Shown in pieces: positions 19,301-26,358 of a DNA stretch of 64,000 nucleotides. How positions within the stretch are numbered: the first letter of the stretch is position 1; every line of letters begins with the position of its first letter. Origin of the DNA: Metabacillus crassostreae (lineage in GTDB: Bacteria; Bacillota; Bacilli; Bacillales; Bacillaceae); contig NZ_JAFBDU010000001.1 in the NCBI RefSeq assembly GCF_016908395.1, positions 310,001-374,000 of the forward strand, read 5' to 3'. Under the pieces are notes generated by a model. The model was not told the origin of the DNA. It saw only the letters and a list, made by a program, of their open reading frames with translations, and ran no database searches. A program made the position numbers and the translations under genes.

Positions 19301-20165
19301 GCTTCCACCTCTTTTAGGAAATGATACGTTAGAAGAGACTTTACAGGAAATGGCTGAAGCTAGTACCGATTTTGAAGGAAAAGCAGAATTAAAAAATTTG
19401 TTAAAAGAGTCATTATTTGAACGTTTGTTTAAAAATCTACCAAAAACCAATAAAACAATGCTAGCGATACAATATCGTATGCATGAAAACATTATGACAA
19501 CGATATCTCAGTTTTATGAGCAAGAAAATGAACAACTTCAATGTGGATTAGTAGATTCTGATAAAGATCGAGATCATCGTCTTGAATCTTTACATATTAA
19601 GAGGGGAAATCATTTGCTATGGCTGGATATGCCAAACGAACCTTCGTATTTTGAAGAAAGAATGAAGGGTGGAAAAAGTCTCTATAACCCTGCTGAATTA
19701 GTCAAGATTGGTGAGCTACTCAGGGAAGTAGATGAGGCGGTAAGTGAAGCAAAACAAGCGGGGAGAATGAACGCTGAAGAAAAGAAAAGCATTGGTGTTA
19801 TAAGCTTTTACGGTGAACAAGTAAAGAGAATTGACCGGTTGATTTCTCAGGAGTTACGCTTAACAAATTTAACAGTGCGCACAGGTACAGTTGATAGATT
19901 TCAAGGGATGGAAATGGATGTGATTTTGTTAAGTATGGTGCGAAATCATGATAATAAAAAAGATGATATAGGGTTTGCTAAAGATTATCGCAGATTAAAT
20001 GTTGCTTTATCAAGAGCAAGAGAGCTCCTTGTGTTGATTGGTAGTACAAAGATGTTTACCGAGTCTACAAAGCATCGAGATACTAGATTGATGTATAACC
20101 ATGTATTAGAAGCGGCCAAAAAACAAGATGGACTACGAACACTTGAAGAGGTGAGTTTGTCATGA
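16371..20165 (+). CDS. SF1 (UPF1-like) helicase with a large coiled-coil insertion
   Basis: A 1264-residue protein with an AGGTGG ribosome site. Residues 1-300 are a unique N-terminal domain of unknown fold. The helicase core starts with a Q-motif-like RLNDFQQEAVIGAM and Walker A GPPGTGKTT (residues 330-338), then ASQSNLAVDNALGRL. About 600 residues of mostly coiled coil (about 400-900, rich in E/K/Q/L heptads) separate this from Walker B IIDEVSKATPPELLLPML (D949). Motif III is VGDHHQLPP, motif IV QYRMHE, motif V TVDRFQGMEMDVILLSMVR and motif VI RRLNVALSRAREL. These are superfamily-1B UPF1/IGHMBP2-like motifs, implying 5'-3' nucleic acid translocation. The long coil resembles SMC/Rad50 architecture. 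The gene overlaps the next gene by 4 bp, so they probably act together. The role (repair or defence) is unknown. Confidence 0.88.
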   Translation: MIKTLHSTYRCPITLTNKAKEKMRELGFDERSFFLLEKSFHIYIEKYPQSADHIVSIALFFDNVTNVNLAEKSNDFAIVMHCIVKQDRFVVTNITTRAAHIPLYSNWRSAINLDFDYTSDRSDSVPIELLNLISSMPVAQESSMYVKKRIASWEGYLKIQERAADIPDMTSRYSRLLYNENFSRVTITGCQLNEKEWKSIKDLSVKLKGIDKDIGKVLKVNRSQATVEVELHGYMEEQARKQNLEHLSKEVTFSNFAALSQVKRLRQGFKQLENGLAANPELERLLFENKPPVKEVKRKENLQFHNRLNDFQQEAVIGAMSAEDLYVIQGPPGTGKTTVISEICLQNARAGLRTLVASQSNLAVDNALGRLLANKDIRILRVGRTESIEEEGKKFIEENVGQYWKDHTLQEVSTQFETRKQREIVVEEETYANEREQERLEQALKNIEEELETKDKATEQYNELLSIIDKLQSEIEVVEQQKDRVQNYFQELKKSIQSLTDSIEKDEMFLATEHDRSLIEKESEDIQLEIVKLRKSVELQNLEDEISEKIQTIKQVTSEFENSKEVMNKIDAVIERITSVKKVDNLKWIILEQNINRTQQVQLCIEEIDNIREKISKIEKLKTYNDTLNRAITHVEKLLQRQNITINQIHQRVKNVKPVSTSAVEIDRFLESLRIELKENLNILPQRLGIILEGLYSRRLFVWKSAEQLKSYDFYIKIAQQSLQQLKQELIQQLQDRLFENKQTYQKWKSVMDEQNTKLSTLQIEQKKMRETAEIITNAKELLQKSETKVLELQKKKEQYEITKLRFEQNHQTLEKNVLDLQEIEKNETEIQAKLLELKNSLTNREKERTPLEEILSTEPEKEHENLLKGLASVSFKRESLKQEKHKLPLFQSIQGKWLSMLKDANDHDLNEIRKLYVKHSNVIGTTCVASARKDFIESYPIFDVVIIDEVSKATPPELLLPMLKGKKIILVGDHHQLPPLLGNDTLEETLQEMAEASTDFEGKAELKNLLKESLFERLFKNLPKTNKTMLAIQYRMHENIMTTISQFYEQENEQLQCGLVDSDKDRDHRLESLHIKRGNHLLWLDMPNEPSYFEERMKGGKSLYNPAELVKIGELLREVDEAVSEAKQAGRMNAEEKKSIGVISFYGEQVKRIDRLISQELRLTNLTVRTGTVDRFQGMEMDVILLSMVRNHDNKKDDIGFAKDYRRLNVALSRARELLVLIGSTKMFTESTKHRDTRLMYNHVLEAAKKQDGLRTLEEVSLS

Positions 20166-20938
20166 ATAAATTAAAAAAGCACCTGGAAAAGACCTTACTT
20201 GAAAACCCAGCTATTACTATAAAAAACTCCGTTACCTGGCATTTACCTCTCATCACATATGATGTAACTTTTAAGCGAGAAAAAAGATCTAAAATGGACA
20301 TTCTTATGAAAATGATGCTGCACGCTTTTGAGCAAGCTGAAATCCGACGTGCAGCTAATTTGTCTGAATTACTTTTAGTAGAAGAGCTGTTTATTGAAGA
20401 TTTACTAAAGAAAATGCAGAGAATGGGCTTAATTAAACTAGAAAATCAGATTTATAGGTTAACATTAAAAGGCGGTAACCAGCTTAAGGACGGAATCATT
20501 GCGGAAGAAATGGATGAAGAATCAACAACTATTTCTTATAGTGTAACTCACGATGAGTTTTGGTCTGAAACTTCAGCAACTCTTCCTGAAACCAATGAAG
20601 ATTTACCAGCTTTTCGTTATACAAAGCAAGAAGCTTCTGAGAAAATGACCGAAGCTAGATTATTAGACGTGCTAAAAGAAAAGGAAGAAGTGATAGAAGT
20701 AGATGGCTTTCAAACAGAAGTGGCTGTTGTGACCAACTTCTCCGAGCAAAAAGTTGAACATATACCTTGCGTAGAATTTCAATTGTACAATAAAGAACAA
20801 GAGATATTCTTTGCACGAGTATGGAATACAGAGCTTCAACGCTGGGATGAGCAGCTAGAAAAAGAAATTGAAGACAAGGAAATGGTTGAATGGCGGGAAA
20901 AATGGAAAGCAGAAGATCAAGTGGAAATTGCTAAGTAA
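20162..20938 (+). CDS. Winged-helix protein coupled to the SF1 helicase
   Basis: A 258-residue protein whose ATG overlaps the helicase stop (ATGA), implying coupled translation. I do not recognise a named family. Residues about 40-115 look like a winged-helix domain: three predicted helices (MDILMKMMLHAFEQAEIRRA, LSELLLVEELFIEDLLKKMQ) and a wing (GLIKLENQIYRLTLKGGNQL). A Glu-rich linker follows (about 115-165). The C-terminal part, about 165-258, mixes beta strands (VIEVDGFQTEVAVVTNF, IPCVEFQLYN) with a final charged helix. It has no enzyme motif. The natural inference is a DNA- or RNA-binding loading or specificity subunit for the helicase. The pair is the most interesting uncharacterised gene set here. 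Confidence 0.6.
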   Translation: MNKLKKHLEKTLLENPAITIKNSVTWHLPLITYDVTFKREKRSKMDILMKMMLHAFEQAEIRRAANLSELLLVEELFIEDLLKKMQRMGLIKLENQIYRLTLKGGNQLKDGIIAEEMDEESTTISYSVTHDEFWSETSATLPETNEDLPAFRYTKQEASEKMTEARLLDVLKEKEEVIEVDGFQTEVAVVTNFSEQKVEHIPCVEFQLYNKEQEIFFARVWNTELQRWDEQLEKEIEDKEMVEWREKWKAEDQVEIAK

Positions 20939-20983
20939 TAGTAAACTTCTCTTAGTGTGAGCTTCTGACAAAATTCAACAAAA

Positions 20984-21002
20984 ACCGGGTGGTGACAGGC
21001 AC
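20984..21002 (+). repeat. Short REP-like GGTGACAGGCAC motif
   Basis: The string GGGTGGTGACAGGCAC lies immediately before the MazG-like gene. Motifs of this form recur in intergenic regions of many Bacillus genomes, from general knowledge. Only one copy is present here, so its repeat status is not shown by this window alone. It also supplies the only GGTGG-type ribosome site for the next start. Confidence 0.4.
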
Positions 21003-21386
21003 GTGAAAAAGCTTCAAGAGTACTCTAAACACTTTCAAGATGAAATGAATTGGCAAATTAAAACAGATGATTATGAGAAAACGAAAGCTTCTTTATTAAA
21101 TAATTATATGTTATTAACAACAGAGGTTGCGGAAATAGCAGAGGAACTACGTAAAGCATTTAATAAAACAAATACAGCTATAAATAATGGTATGGATGAA
21201 GATGAAGCATTTGAGATGGCGAAAGCTTCTATTAAAGAAGATGTAGGAAAAGAATTAGCTGATTGTTTAGCTTATATGACTAAGTTTGCTAATTATTTTG
21301 AGATCGATTTAGAGGATAGTTTTTATAATAAAATGGAGGAAGTTAAAAAACGAAAAAATAAAGATGTTGGCTTGGTGAATAAATAG
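21003..21386 (+). CDS. MazG-like nucleotide pyrophosphohydrolase family protein
   Basis: A 127-residue all-helical protein of the MazG/dUTPase-like superfamily, which hydrolyses nucleoside triphosphates to monophosphates and pyrophosphate. The metal-binding pattern E-x-x-E...E-x-x-D is visible. The first part is TTEVAEIAEELRKAF (E-V-A-E-I-A-E-E) and the second is DVGKELADCLAYMTKFANYF (E-x-x-D). Start is GTG at 21003, with GGTGG about 10 bases upstream. It lies 64 bp after the helicase partner and may be read from the same transcript, but no terminator or promoter between them is clear. Confidence 0.8.
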   Translation: MKKLQEYSKHFQDEMNWQIKTDDYEKTKASLLNNYMLLTTEVAEIAEELRKAFNKTNTAINNGMDEDEAFEMAKASIKEDVGKELADCLAYMTKFANYFEIDLEDSFYNKMEEVKKRKNKDVGLVNK

Positions 21387-21424
21387 AGATAGATAAAAAA
21401 AGCTATATAAGTAACAAAACAGAG

Positions 21425-21472
21425 CCTATCCCAAACGTTGTTATTGCAATGTTTGGGATGGGTTTTTATTTT
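21425..21472. terminator. Terminator between converging MazG-like and PHP genes
   Basis: CCTATCCCAAACGTT and AATGTTTGGGATGGG form a strong stem with a short loop, followed on the plus strand by TTTTTATTTTT. On the minus strand it lies just after the PHP gene stop, so it may work both ways. Confidence 0.8.
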
Positions 21473-21513
21473 TACTAATAACTGATAAAAAAATGCTTCA
21501 AGAGTTAAACTCA

Positions 21514-22305
21514 TCAAACTAATTTTATTGGTTTAGCTTCTCTTTTTTCGAAAGAATAAACATAGTTAAACCCACAATCTTTTGCCATTTCATAAGCAGT
21601 ATCAAGATAGGATCCAACAGAGGTAGCTTTGTGAGAATCTGACCCAATAGTTAATATTTCACCGCCTAAATTTCTATATAATTTAATGATATCTATTGAA
21701 GGTAGTGGAGTGTTAAAATCCCAGCTAAGACCTGATGTATTTATCTCAATTCCTATATTTCTTTCAATGGCTTTCTTCAAAATCTGTTCGATTATTTCAA
21801 GATGATCATCTATTTGATAGCTACCATATTCTTTAAATGCATATCGCTTCATCAAATCAAAGTGAGCAATAACATCAATATCAGCTGTGCACACCATTTT
21901 GTAAAGCTCTTCAAAATAAAGCTGATACGCATCCTGCTCATGTTCTTTTAGAACCAATCGTAATTTTTGGTTATTAATATTATGAATGGATCCTAAAATA
22001 AAATCTAAGTTTAATGGTTGAAGAGCTTCATTATATTTTTCCATCAAAAGATGTGGTTCACAAAGTTCAATACCAGCTTTTATTGTTAAGTCATCTTGAA
22101 ATTTCTCTTTGCAATCGTCTATATCCTGCAAATATTTTTCAAAATCCATATGCCCGTATGTCGGGGCTAGGGGATTAACAGAGAAATGCTCGGTAAAGCA
22201 AATTTCCTTTATTTGATTGTCGATCGCCTTCATACAAACCTCTTCCATAATGGCTTTTGAGTCAAAAGAATGATTTGTATGATGATGGTAATCCATTAGA
22301 TACAT
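21514..22305 (-). CDS. PHP-domain phosphatase, histidinol-phosphatase HisJ-like
   Basis: A 263-residue PHP-family metal-dependent phosphoesterase. Metal ligands are visible in order: DYHHHTNHSFDS (first His pair), ICFTEHFS, KAGIELCEPHL, FILGSIHNI, VIAHFDLMKRYA and near the end TIGSDSHKATSVG. This set matches HisJ-type histidinol-phosphate phosphatase (histidine biosynthesis, final phosphatase step) and the related HisK. It is not next to other his genes, so the substrate could be another phosphate ester. The ATG has a GGGAGGC site in the complement. Confidence 0.82.
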   Translation of the reverse strand: MYLMDYHHHTNHSFDSKAIMEEVCMKAIDNQIKEICFTEHFSVNPLAPTYGHMDFEKYLQDIDDCKEKFQDDLTIKAGIELCEPHLLMEKYNEALQPLNLDFILGSIHNINNQKLRLVLKEHEQDAYQLYFEELYKMVCTADIDVIAHFDLMKRYAFKEYGSYQIDDHLEIIEQILKKAIERNIGIEINTSGLSWDFNTPLPSIDIIKLYRNLGGEILTIGSDSHKATSVGSYLDTAYEMAKDCGFNYVYSFEKREAKPIKLV

Positions 22306-22431
22306 AATATGCCTCCCTAAGTGTAGGTTATTAATCTATTATTCCTACTATTTATAAAAAATGCAATGCTAGAGAGTTATTTTAATCTCTAAAAAGAAGA
22401 TTGTTTGTTGGAATCTTATTCGCCTAATATA

Positions 22432-22472
22432 AAAGAAACACTACCGAGTTTTTACAAGCGGAGTGTTTCTTA
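22432..22472. terminator. Hairpin downstream of the SDR gene
   Basis: AAAGAAACACT and AGTGTTTCTT form a stem with a 19-base loop, about 90 bp beyond the SDR stop codon. The U tract is weak on both strands, so terminator function is uncertain. Confidence 0.4.
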
Positions 22473-22562
22473 TATGGCGAGTTGTATTCCTTTAATTTGT
22501 TGGTAAATTAAAATAGGTTTGTACTTCATAACAAAATCACTTACAAAAAAAATGAACAATTT

Positions 22563-23354
22563 TTATTTCAGTAAAGATTCTGCACCATCAATAAAAATTT
22601 CTGTTCCTGTTATATGTGAAGATAAGTCAGACGCTAAAAAAGTAACTAAATGAGCAACTTGCTCTGATGTTCCTGGCCCATGTTCAAGAGGTTGATCTCC
22701 TTTGGGATAAACTATAGGAATTTCAATATTTTTGACATCAGAAGATTGATGGATGGACTGCTGGATGTTTGTTTTTATCGCACCAGGACAAATCGCATTT
22801 ACACGTATTTTATAGCTGGCTAGTTCTAATGCAGCCATTTTCATAAACGCAAGCTGTCCAGCTTTTGAGGTACTATAAGCACTAAAACCAGCTTGGGAGA
22901 AAATACGACTTCCACTAACAGAGCTTGTGATAATGATGCTACCTCCACGATCTTTCATGTAAGGAATGGCATATTTAACTGTCAAAAAAGTACCTCTTAG
23001 ATTGGTATTAATGGTATTATCCCAATCATTTTCTTCCATCGTTTCTATCGGAGCCAATGTACCAGCAATACCCGCGTTAGCAAACACAATATCAATTTTT
23101 CCCCAATGATCCTTTGCAGCTTTCATTCCATTTTGTATTTCTATTGGTGAAGTAATATCACATTTTTGAACAATACTAGTACCTCCTACATGCTCAATTT
23201 GCTTTTTTACCGTATTCAAATCATGGTCATGAATGTCTAGCAAACATACATTTGCTCCTTCGCTCACTAATCGAAGTGCAGCTGCACGTCCTATTCCTGA
23301 GCCTGCACCTGTAATGATAGCTACTTTGCCTTTAAGATTATGATCGCTTAGCAT
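22563..23354 (-). CDS. SDR-family NAD(P)-dependent oxidoreductase
   Basis: A 263-residue classical short-chain dehydrogenase/reductase. The cofactor motif TGxxxGIG is ITGAGSGIGRA near the N-terminus, followed by the acidic residue LLDIHDHD that favours NAD over NADP. The NAG motif is FANAGIAG, the catalytic Ser is in IIITSSVSGS and the YxxxK pair is in YSTSKAGQ. The C-terminus GTEIFIDGAESLL is the usual family end. I use the ATG at 23354, six bases after AGAGGAG, rather than a start 14 codons earlier that has no ribosome site. Substrate is unknown; a sugar or polyol dehydrogenase is the usual guess for this subgroup. Confidence 0.88.
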   Translation of the reverse strand: MLSDHNLKGKVAIITGAGSGIGRAAALRLVSEGANVCLLDIHDHDLNTVKKQIEHVGGTSIVQKCDITSPIEIQNGMKAAKDHWGKIDIVFANAGIAGTLAPIETMEENDWDNTINTNLRGTFLTVKYAIPYMKDRGGSIIITSSVSGSRIFSQAGFSAYSTSKAGQLAFMKMAALELASYKIRVNAICPGAIKTNIQQSIHQSSDVKNIEIPIVYPKGDQPLEHGPGTSEQVAHLVTFLASDLSSHITGTEIFIDGAESLLK

Positions 23355-23496
23355 AGTTAACTCCTCTATGATTGAGATATTTATACTATCTTTCACAAGA
23401 ATTTGTGGAGATAAACAATGATTTTAAACATAATTAGCTTACTAAGCGGTGGTATTGAATTTTTTTGATAAAAAACCACAAATCCTCAACTTCTGC

Positions 23497-23502
23497 TATA
23501 AT
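23497..23502 (+). promoter_or_regulatory. -10 box of the malK/malR promoter
   Basis: A perfect TATAAT lies 14 bp before the GAGGTG ribosome site of the histidine kinase gene. Because it sits downstream of the first possible start codon (23465), it argues that translation starts at the TTG codons at 23528/23531. The -35 box is poor, as expected for an activated promoter. Confidence 0.5.
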
Positions 23503-23530
23503 CCTTGATATGAATGAGGTGATATTTTTG

Positions 23531-25135
23531 TTGAAAAGACCAATTAGTTTAAGTTTCATTATTACGATATTTGGTTGTGTAGTTGTGTTGTTATCATTGT
23601 TGATCACTGATTTATTGATTAATTTTACAACGAGTGAAAGAATTATAGATAATCAAGAAGTAAAGGCACAAATTGTATCAAGAACAGTTGCAGAATCCAA
23701 GATTGTCAAGGATCATTTACTTTTAAAAGGTAATACAGAGGAAGTTCAGGATTATACGTTAGAAGTACAAGAAATAACAGATATGATGTTTGTGGTTGTA
23801 ATGAATATGGAGGGAGTTCGACAATCACACCCTAATCCTAATTTGATAGGGAAGAAGTTTGTTGGTGGAGATGAGAAAAAGGTTCTTCAAGGTAAAGAAT
23901 ATATTTCTAAGTCGAAAGGAACTCTCGGTGACTCATTACGAGCATTTACACCAGTTTATGATACAAATAACAATCAAATTGGAGCTGTTGCTGTTGGCAT
24001 TTCCTTAGAGGATGTTCAATTATCTCTCACACAAAATCATCGGAATATTGTCATCGGCTCTATTTTTGGCATTTTAGTTGGAGTTTTAGGAGCATTTTTA
24101 TTAGCTAAATATATAAAAAGAATGTTATTCGGATTAGAACCGTATGCCATTTCAAAGCTGCTTCAAGAGCGAAGTACGATGCTGCAGTCTGTTCATGAAG
24201 GGGTTTTAGCTATAGATGAAAATTTAACGATTACATTAGTAAATAAATCTGCTCTAGGTTTATTTGAAAAAGCAGGATTGTCGAAGGACCCTGTGGGAAT
24301 GAAGATTTCAGATTATATGGCAAATTCGACAATCGAACGGGTTATTAAAACTGGAGAATCAGAGCGTGATGTGGAACAATTCATAAACGGTATGTCGATT
24401 TTAGCTAATCGAGAGCCGCTGATTGTTAACAATAAAATAGTAGGTGCGATTTCAACGTTTAGAGATAAAACAGAAGTAAATCAATTAGCAAATCAATTAA
24501 CAGGAATTCAAACATATGTAGAAACGCTTCGTGCTCAATCACATGAATTCATGAATCGCCTTCATGTGATTTTTGGAATGGTACAGTTAGAAGCTTATGA
24601 TGAATTAAAGTCGTTTATTCGTCAGATTATTGATCATCAAAATCAAGAAGTGGCAATGGTCACAAATCATATTAAGGATCCTGTTTTAGCTGGATTTATC
24701 CTAGGTAAACTAAGTTATGCAAGGGAAGAGAAAGTAGAATTAAAAGTGATCAATGATACAGCTTTTTCTCGCCCACTTAACATAGAAAATAGCCAAGAAT
24801 TAATTACTATTATCGGAAACTTGATTGATAACGCGATAGAGGCTCTATCAACTAGCAAAGAAAAGAAAATAGAATTAAAATTAAAAGAAGAAGAGGAAAC
24901 GTTACATATAGAAGTATCAGATACAGGGCCAGGTATTACGGAAACAAACCAGAAATCAATTTTCAAGAAAGGTTTTTCAACAAAAGGTACGAATAGAGGG
25001 ATCGGACTTTATTTAGCAAAACAAAGCATTGAAAAATTAAATGGGAAACTAAACGTAATCTCAAGTGAAAAGGGAACAACGTTTAAGGTTGCAGTAGAAT
25101 ATGTGTCAAAGAAAGATGTGAAGAAACATGATTAA
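23531..25135 (+). CDS. malK: MalK-type (CitA/DcuS family) sensor histidine kinase
   Basis: A membrane sensor kinase of the CitA/DcuS/MalK family, about 534 residues from TTG 23531 (TTG 23528 is equally possible; both follow GAGGTG). Layout: membrane helix at about 5-30, an extracytoplasmic Cache/PDC sensor domain (about 30-170, with VRQSHPNPNLIGKKFVGGDE and SLRAFTPVYDTNNNQIGAVA, the carboxylate-binding loop), a second helix, a PAS domain (about 190-300), then the kinase. The phosphorylated His is at about residue 338 in SHEFMNRLHVIFG, and NLIDNAIEAL, DTGPGI and GIGLYLAKQ form the ATP lid. These kinases sense malate, citrate or C4-dicarboxylates. The response regulator overlaps its 3' end, and a malate-type transporter follows, which supports MalK. 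Confidence 0.85.
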   Translation: MKRPISLSFIITIFGCVVVLLSLLITDLLINFTTSERIIDNQEVKAQIVSRTVAESKIVKDHLLLKGNTEEVQDYTLEVQEITDMMFVVVMNMEGVRQSHPNPNLIGKKFVGGDEKKVLQGKEYISKSKGTLGDSLRAFTPVYDTNNNQIGAVAVGISLEDVQLSLTQNHRNIVIGSIFGILVGVLGAFLLAKYIKRMLFGLEPYAISKLLQERSTMLQSVHEGVLAIDENLTITLVNKSALGLFEKAGLSKDPVGMKISDYMANSTIERVIKTGESERDVEQFINGMSILANREPLIVNNKIVGAISTFRDKTEVNQLANQLTGIQTYVETLRAQSHEFMNRLHVIFGMVQLEAYDELKSFIRQIIDHQNQEVAMVTNHIKDPVLAGFILGKLSYAREEKVELKVINDTAFSRPLNIENSQELITIIGNLIDNAIEALSTSKEKKIELKLKEEEETLHIEVSDTGPGITETNQKSIFKKGFSTKGTNRGIGLYLAKQSIEKLNGKLNVISSEKGTTFKVAVEYVSKKDVKKHD

Positions 25136-25841
25136 CGTATTAATTGTAGAAGATGATCCAATGGTTGCGGAATTTAACAAGCGATATCTTAGTAAGATAG
25201 AAGGCTTTTCCTTAATTCATATTGCAAACACAGTAGGAGAAGCTACTACTGTTATACAATCTAATAGCATTGACTTAATTTTGTTAGATGTTTATATGCC
25301 TGGTCAAAATGGGCTGGAATTGCTTAGTAGTATTAGAGAAAAAGAATTATCTATAGACGTTATCTTAATTACTGCAGCTTCAGACGTAGATAAAATTCAG
25401 TCAGCATTACGATTAGGTGTGATTGATTATCTAATTAAGCCCTTTGAATTTGAGCGGTTCAAGCAAGCTCTTCTCAGATATAAAGAAAAATTTGATCTGT
25501 TTCATAAAAATGATACTTTAAATCAACAAATGCTTGATAATCAATTATTAAAACCACAGCATTCAACATTGAAAGAAGATCGTTCTTTACCAAAAGGATT
25601 AACACTAAGTACATTGAATGTAATTGTGGATACATCTAAAAAATTAATCTCATTTTCTACTGATGATGTTGCAGAGTACACGAATATATCTCGAGTTTCT
25701 GTTCGAAAGTATTTATTGTTTTTATCAGAAATTGGTTTTTTAATAGAAACGTTAATGTACGGAATTGGCAGACCAGTATATCATTACACCTATGAAGGCA
25801 ATGATGATGTGTTAATAGAATATAGACATAAGATCGAATGA
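25128..25841 (+). CDS. malR: MalR-type response regulator
   Basis: A 237-residue CitB-family response regulator that overlaps the kinase gene by 8 bp. The receiver domain has the acidic pair EDDP (D9, D10), the phosphorylated Asp54 in LILLDVYMPGQNG, and the conserved Lys in YLIKPFEFERF. The C-terminal part (about 150-237) is a helix-turn-helix output domain: FSTDDVAEYTNISRVSVRKY, as in DcuR/CitB/MalR. It should activate the transporter gene downstream in the presence of malate or a related acid. The gene belongs to the same transcript as the kinase and is followed by a terminator at 26077. Confidence 0.87.
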   Translation: MINVLIVEDDPMVAEFNKRYLSKIEGFSLIHIANTVGEATTVIQSNSIDLILLDVYMPGQNGLELLSSIREKELSIDVILITAASDVDKIQSALRLGVIDYLIKPFEFERFKQALLRYKEKFDLFHKNDTLNQQMLDNQLLKPQHSTLKEDRSLPKGLTLSTLNVIVDTSKKLISFSTDDVAEYTNISRVSVRKYLLFLSEIGFLIETLMYGIGRPVYHYTYEGNDDVLIEYRHKIE

Positions 25842-25916
25842 GGATAAGACATAATTCAGGAAGTCATATAAAAAACGAATAAATAAAAATTCAGTTAAGC
25901 TAGAAGAAATAAGATT

Positions 25917-26060
25917 GTTCCATTTCGCTGCAGCCACAAGATTTGCAGGGGAGGAAGTCAAGTCTCCTCGGCTACTCCCTCTTAGCTCTCAGAATTTCCT
26001 CTATTCTAAGTAGGTGTCATAGTGTCTTCCGCTTCATTCCACTAGTTCTTAAATAATCTA
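25917..26060. repeat. Possible degenerate copy of a Bacillus intergenic repeat
   Basis: This non-coding stretch has a base composition unlike its surroundings, with strings such as TCGCTGCAGCC, GCAGGGG and CTCCTCGGC and an end TTCCGCTTCATTCCACTA. Strings of this kind occur in a widely dispersed GC-rich repeat of Bacillus genomes, and the element at 43254-43472 has matching words (CTCCTCGGC versus TTCCTCGGC). The similarity is partial, so it is a tentative call. Confidence 0.35.
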
Positions 26061-26076
26061 TTGAAGAAAGCAAATA

Positions 26077-26135
26077 AAAACCCGAATTATTAGGGGAATA
26101 TTAAGTTATATATCTCCTAATAATTTGGGTTTATC
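26077..26135 (+). terminator. Terminator of the malK/malR transcript
   Basis: AAACCCGAATTATTAGG and CCTAATAATTTGGGTTT form a long stem. It lies about 240 bp after malR, and separates it from the transporter gene. Confidence 0.65.
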
Positions 26136-26182
26136 ATTAGCTTAAATACGTATATCACAACCTCTTTTTTTACTTTTTTTAA

Positions 26183-26211
26183 TTACAAAAGAAATGCATT
26201 AATTTTATAAT
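26183..26211 (+). promoter_or_regulatory. Candidate promoter of the malate carrier gene
   Basis: TATAAT at 26206-26211 with TTACAA at 26183-26188, 17 bp apart. The poor -35 box is expected for a promoter activated by the MalR regulator. Transcription would begin near 26218, so the cre site at 26254 lies downstream of the start. Confidence 0.4.
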
Positions 26212-26253
26212 CTATTAAATTTTTTGAAAATTAAATAAGATAGAAATACAAAA

Positions 26254-26267
26254 TGAAAACGATTACA
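26254..26267 (+). promoter_or_regulatory. CcpA cre box upstream of the malate carrier
   Basis: TGAAAACGATTACA fits the consensus TGWAANCGNTNWCA at every position. It lies about 100 bp upstream of the gene and probably downstream of the transcription start, where CcpA bound with HPr-Ser-P would act as a roadblock. This would switch off malate/citrate uptake when glucose is present. Confidence 0.75.
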
Positions 26268-26358
26268 GGAAAAGGGTGCTTCTGAGTATTAAGTTAAAGT
26301 GCTTGTCTGTAAAAAGTTTGGTGCTTAATCTATTCGATCTATAAAAGGAGGAGTCATG

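Noticed and set aside
23465-23530. Upstream TTG start for the histidine kinase
   Set aside because: It lies before the TATAAT at 23497, so it would probably not be on the transcript, and has no ribosome site.
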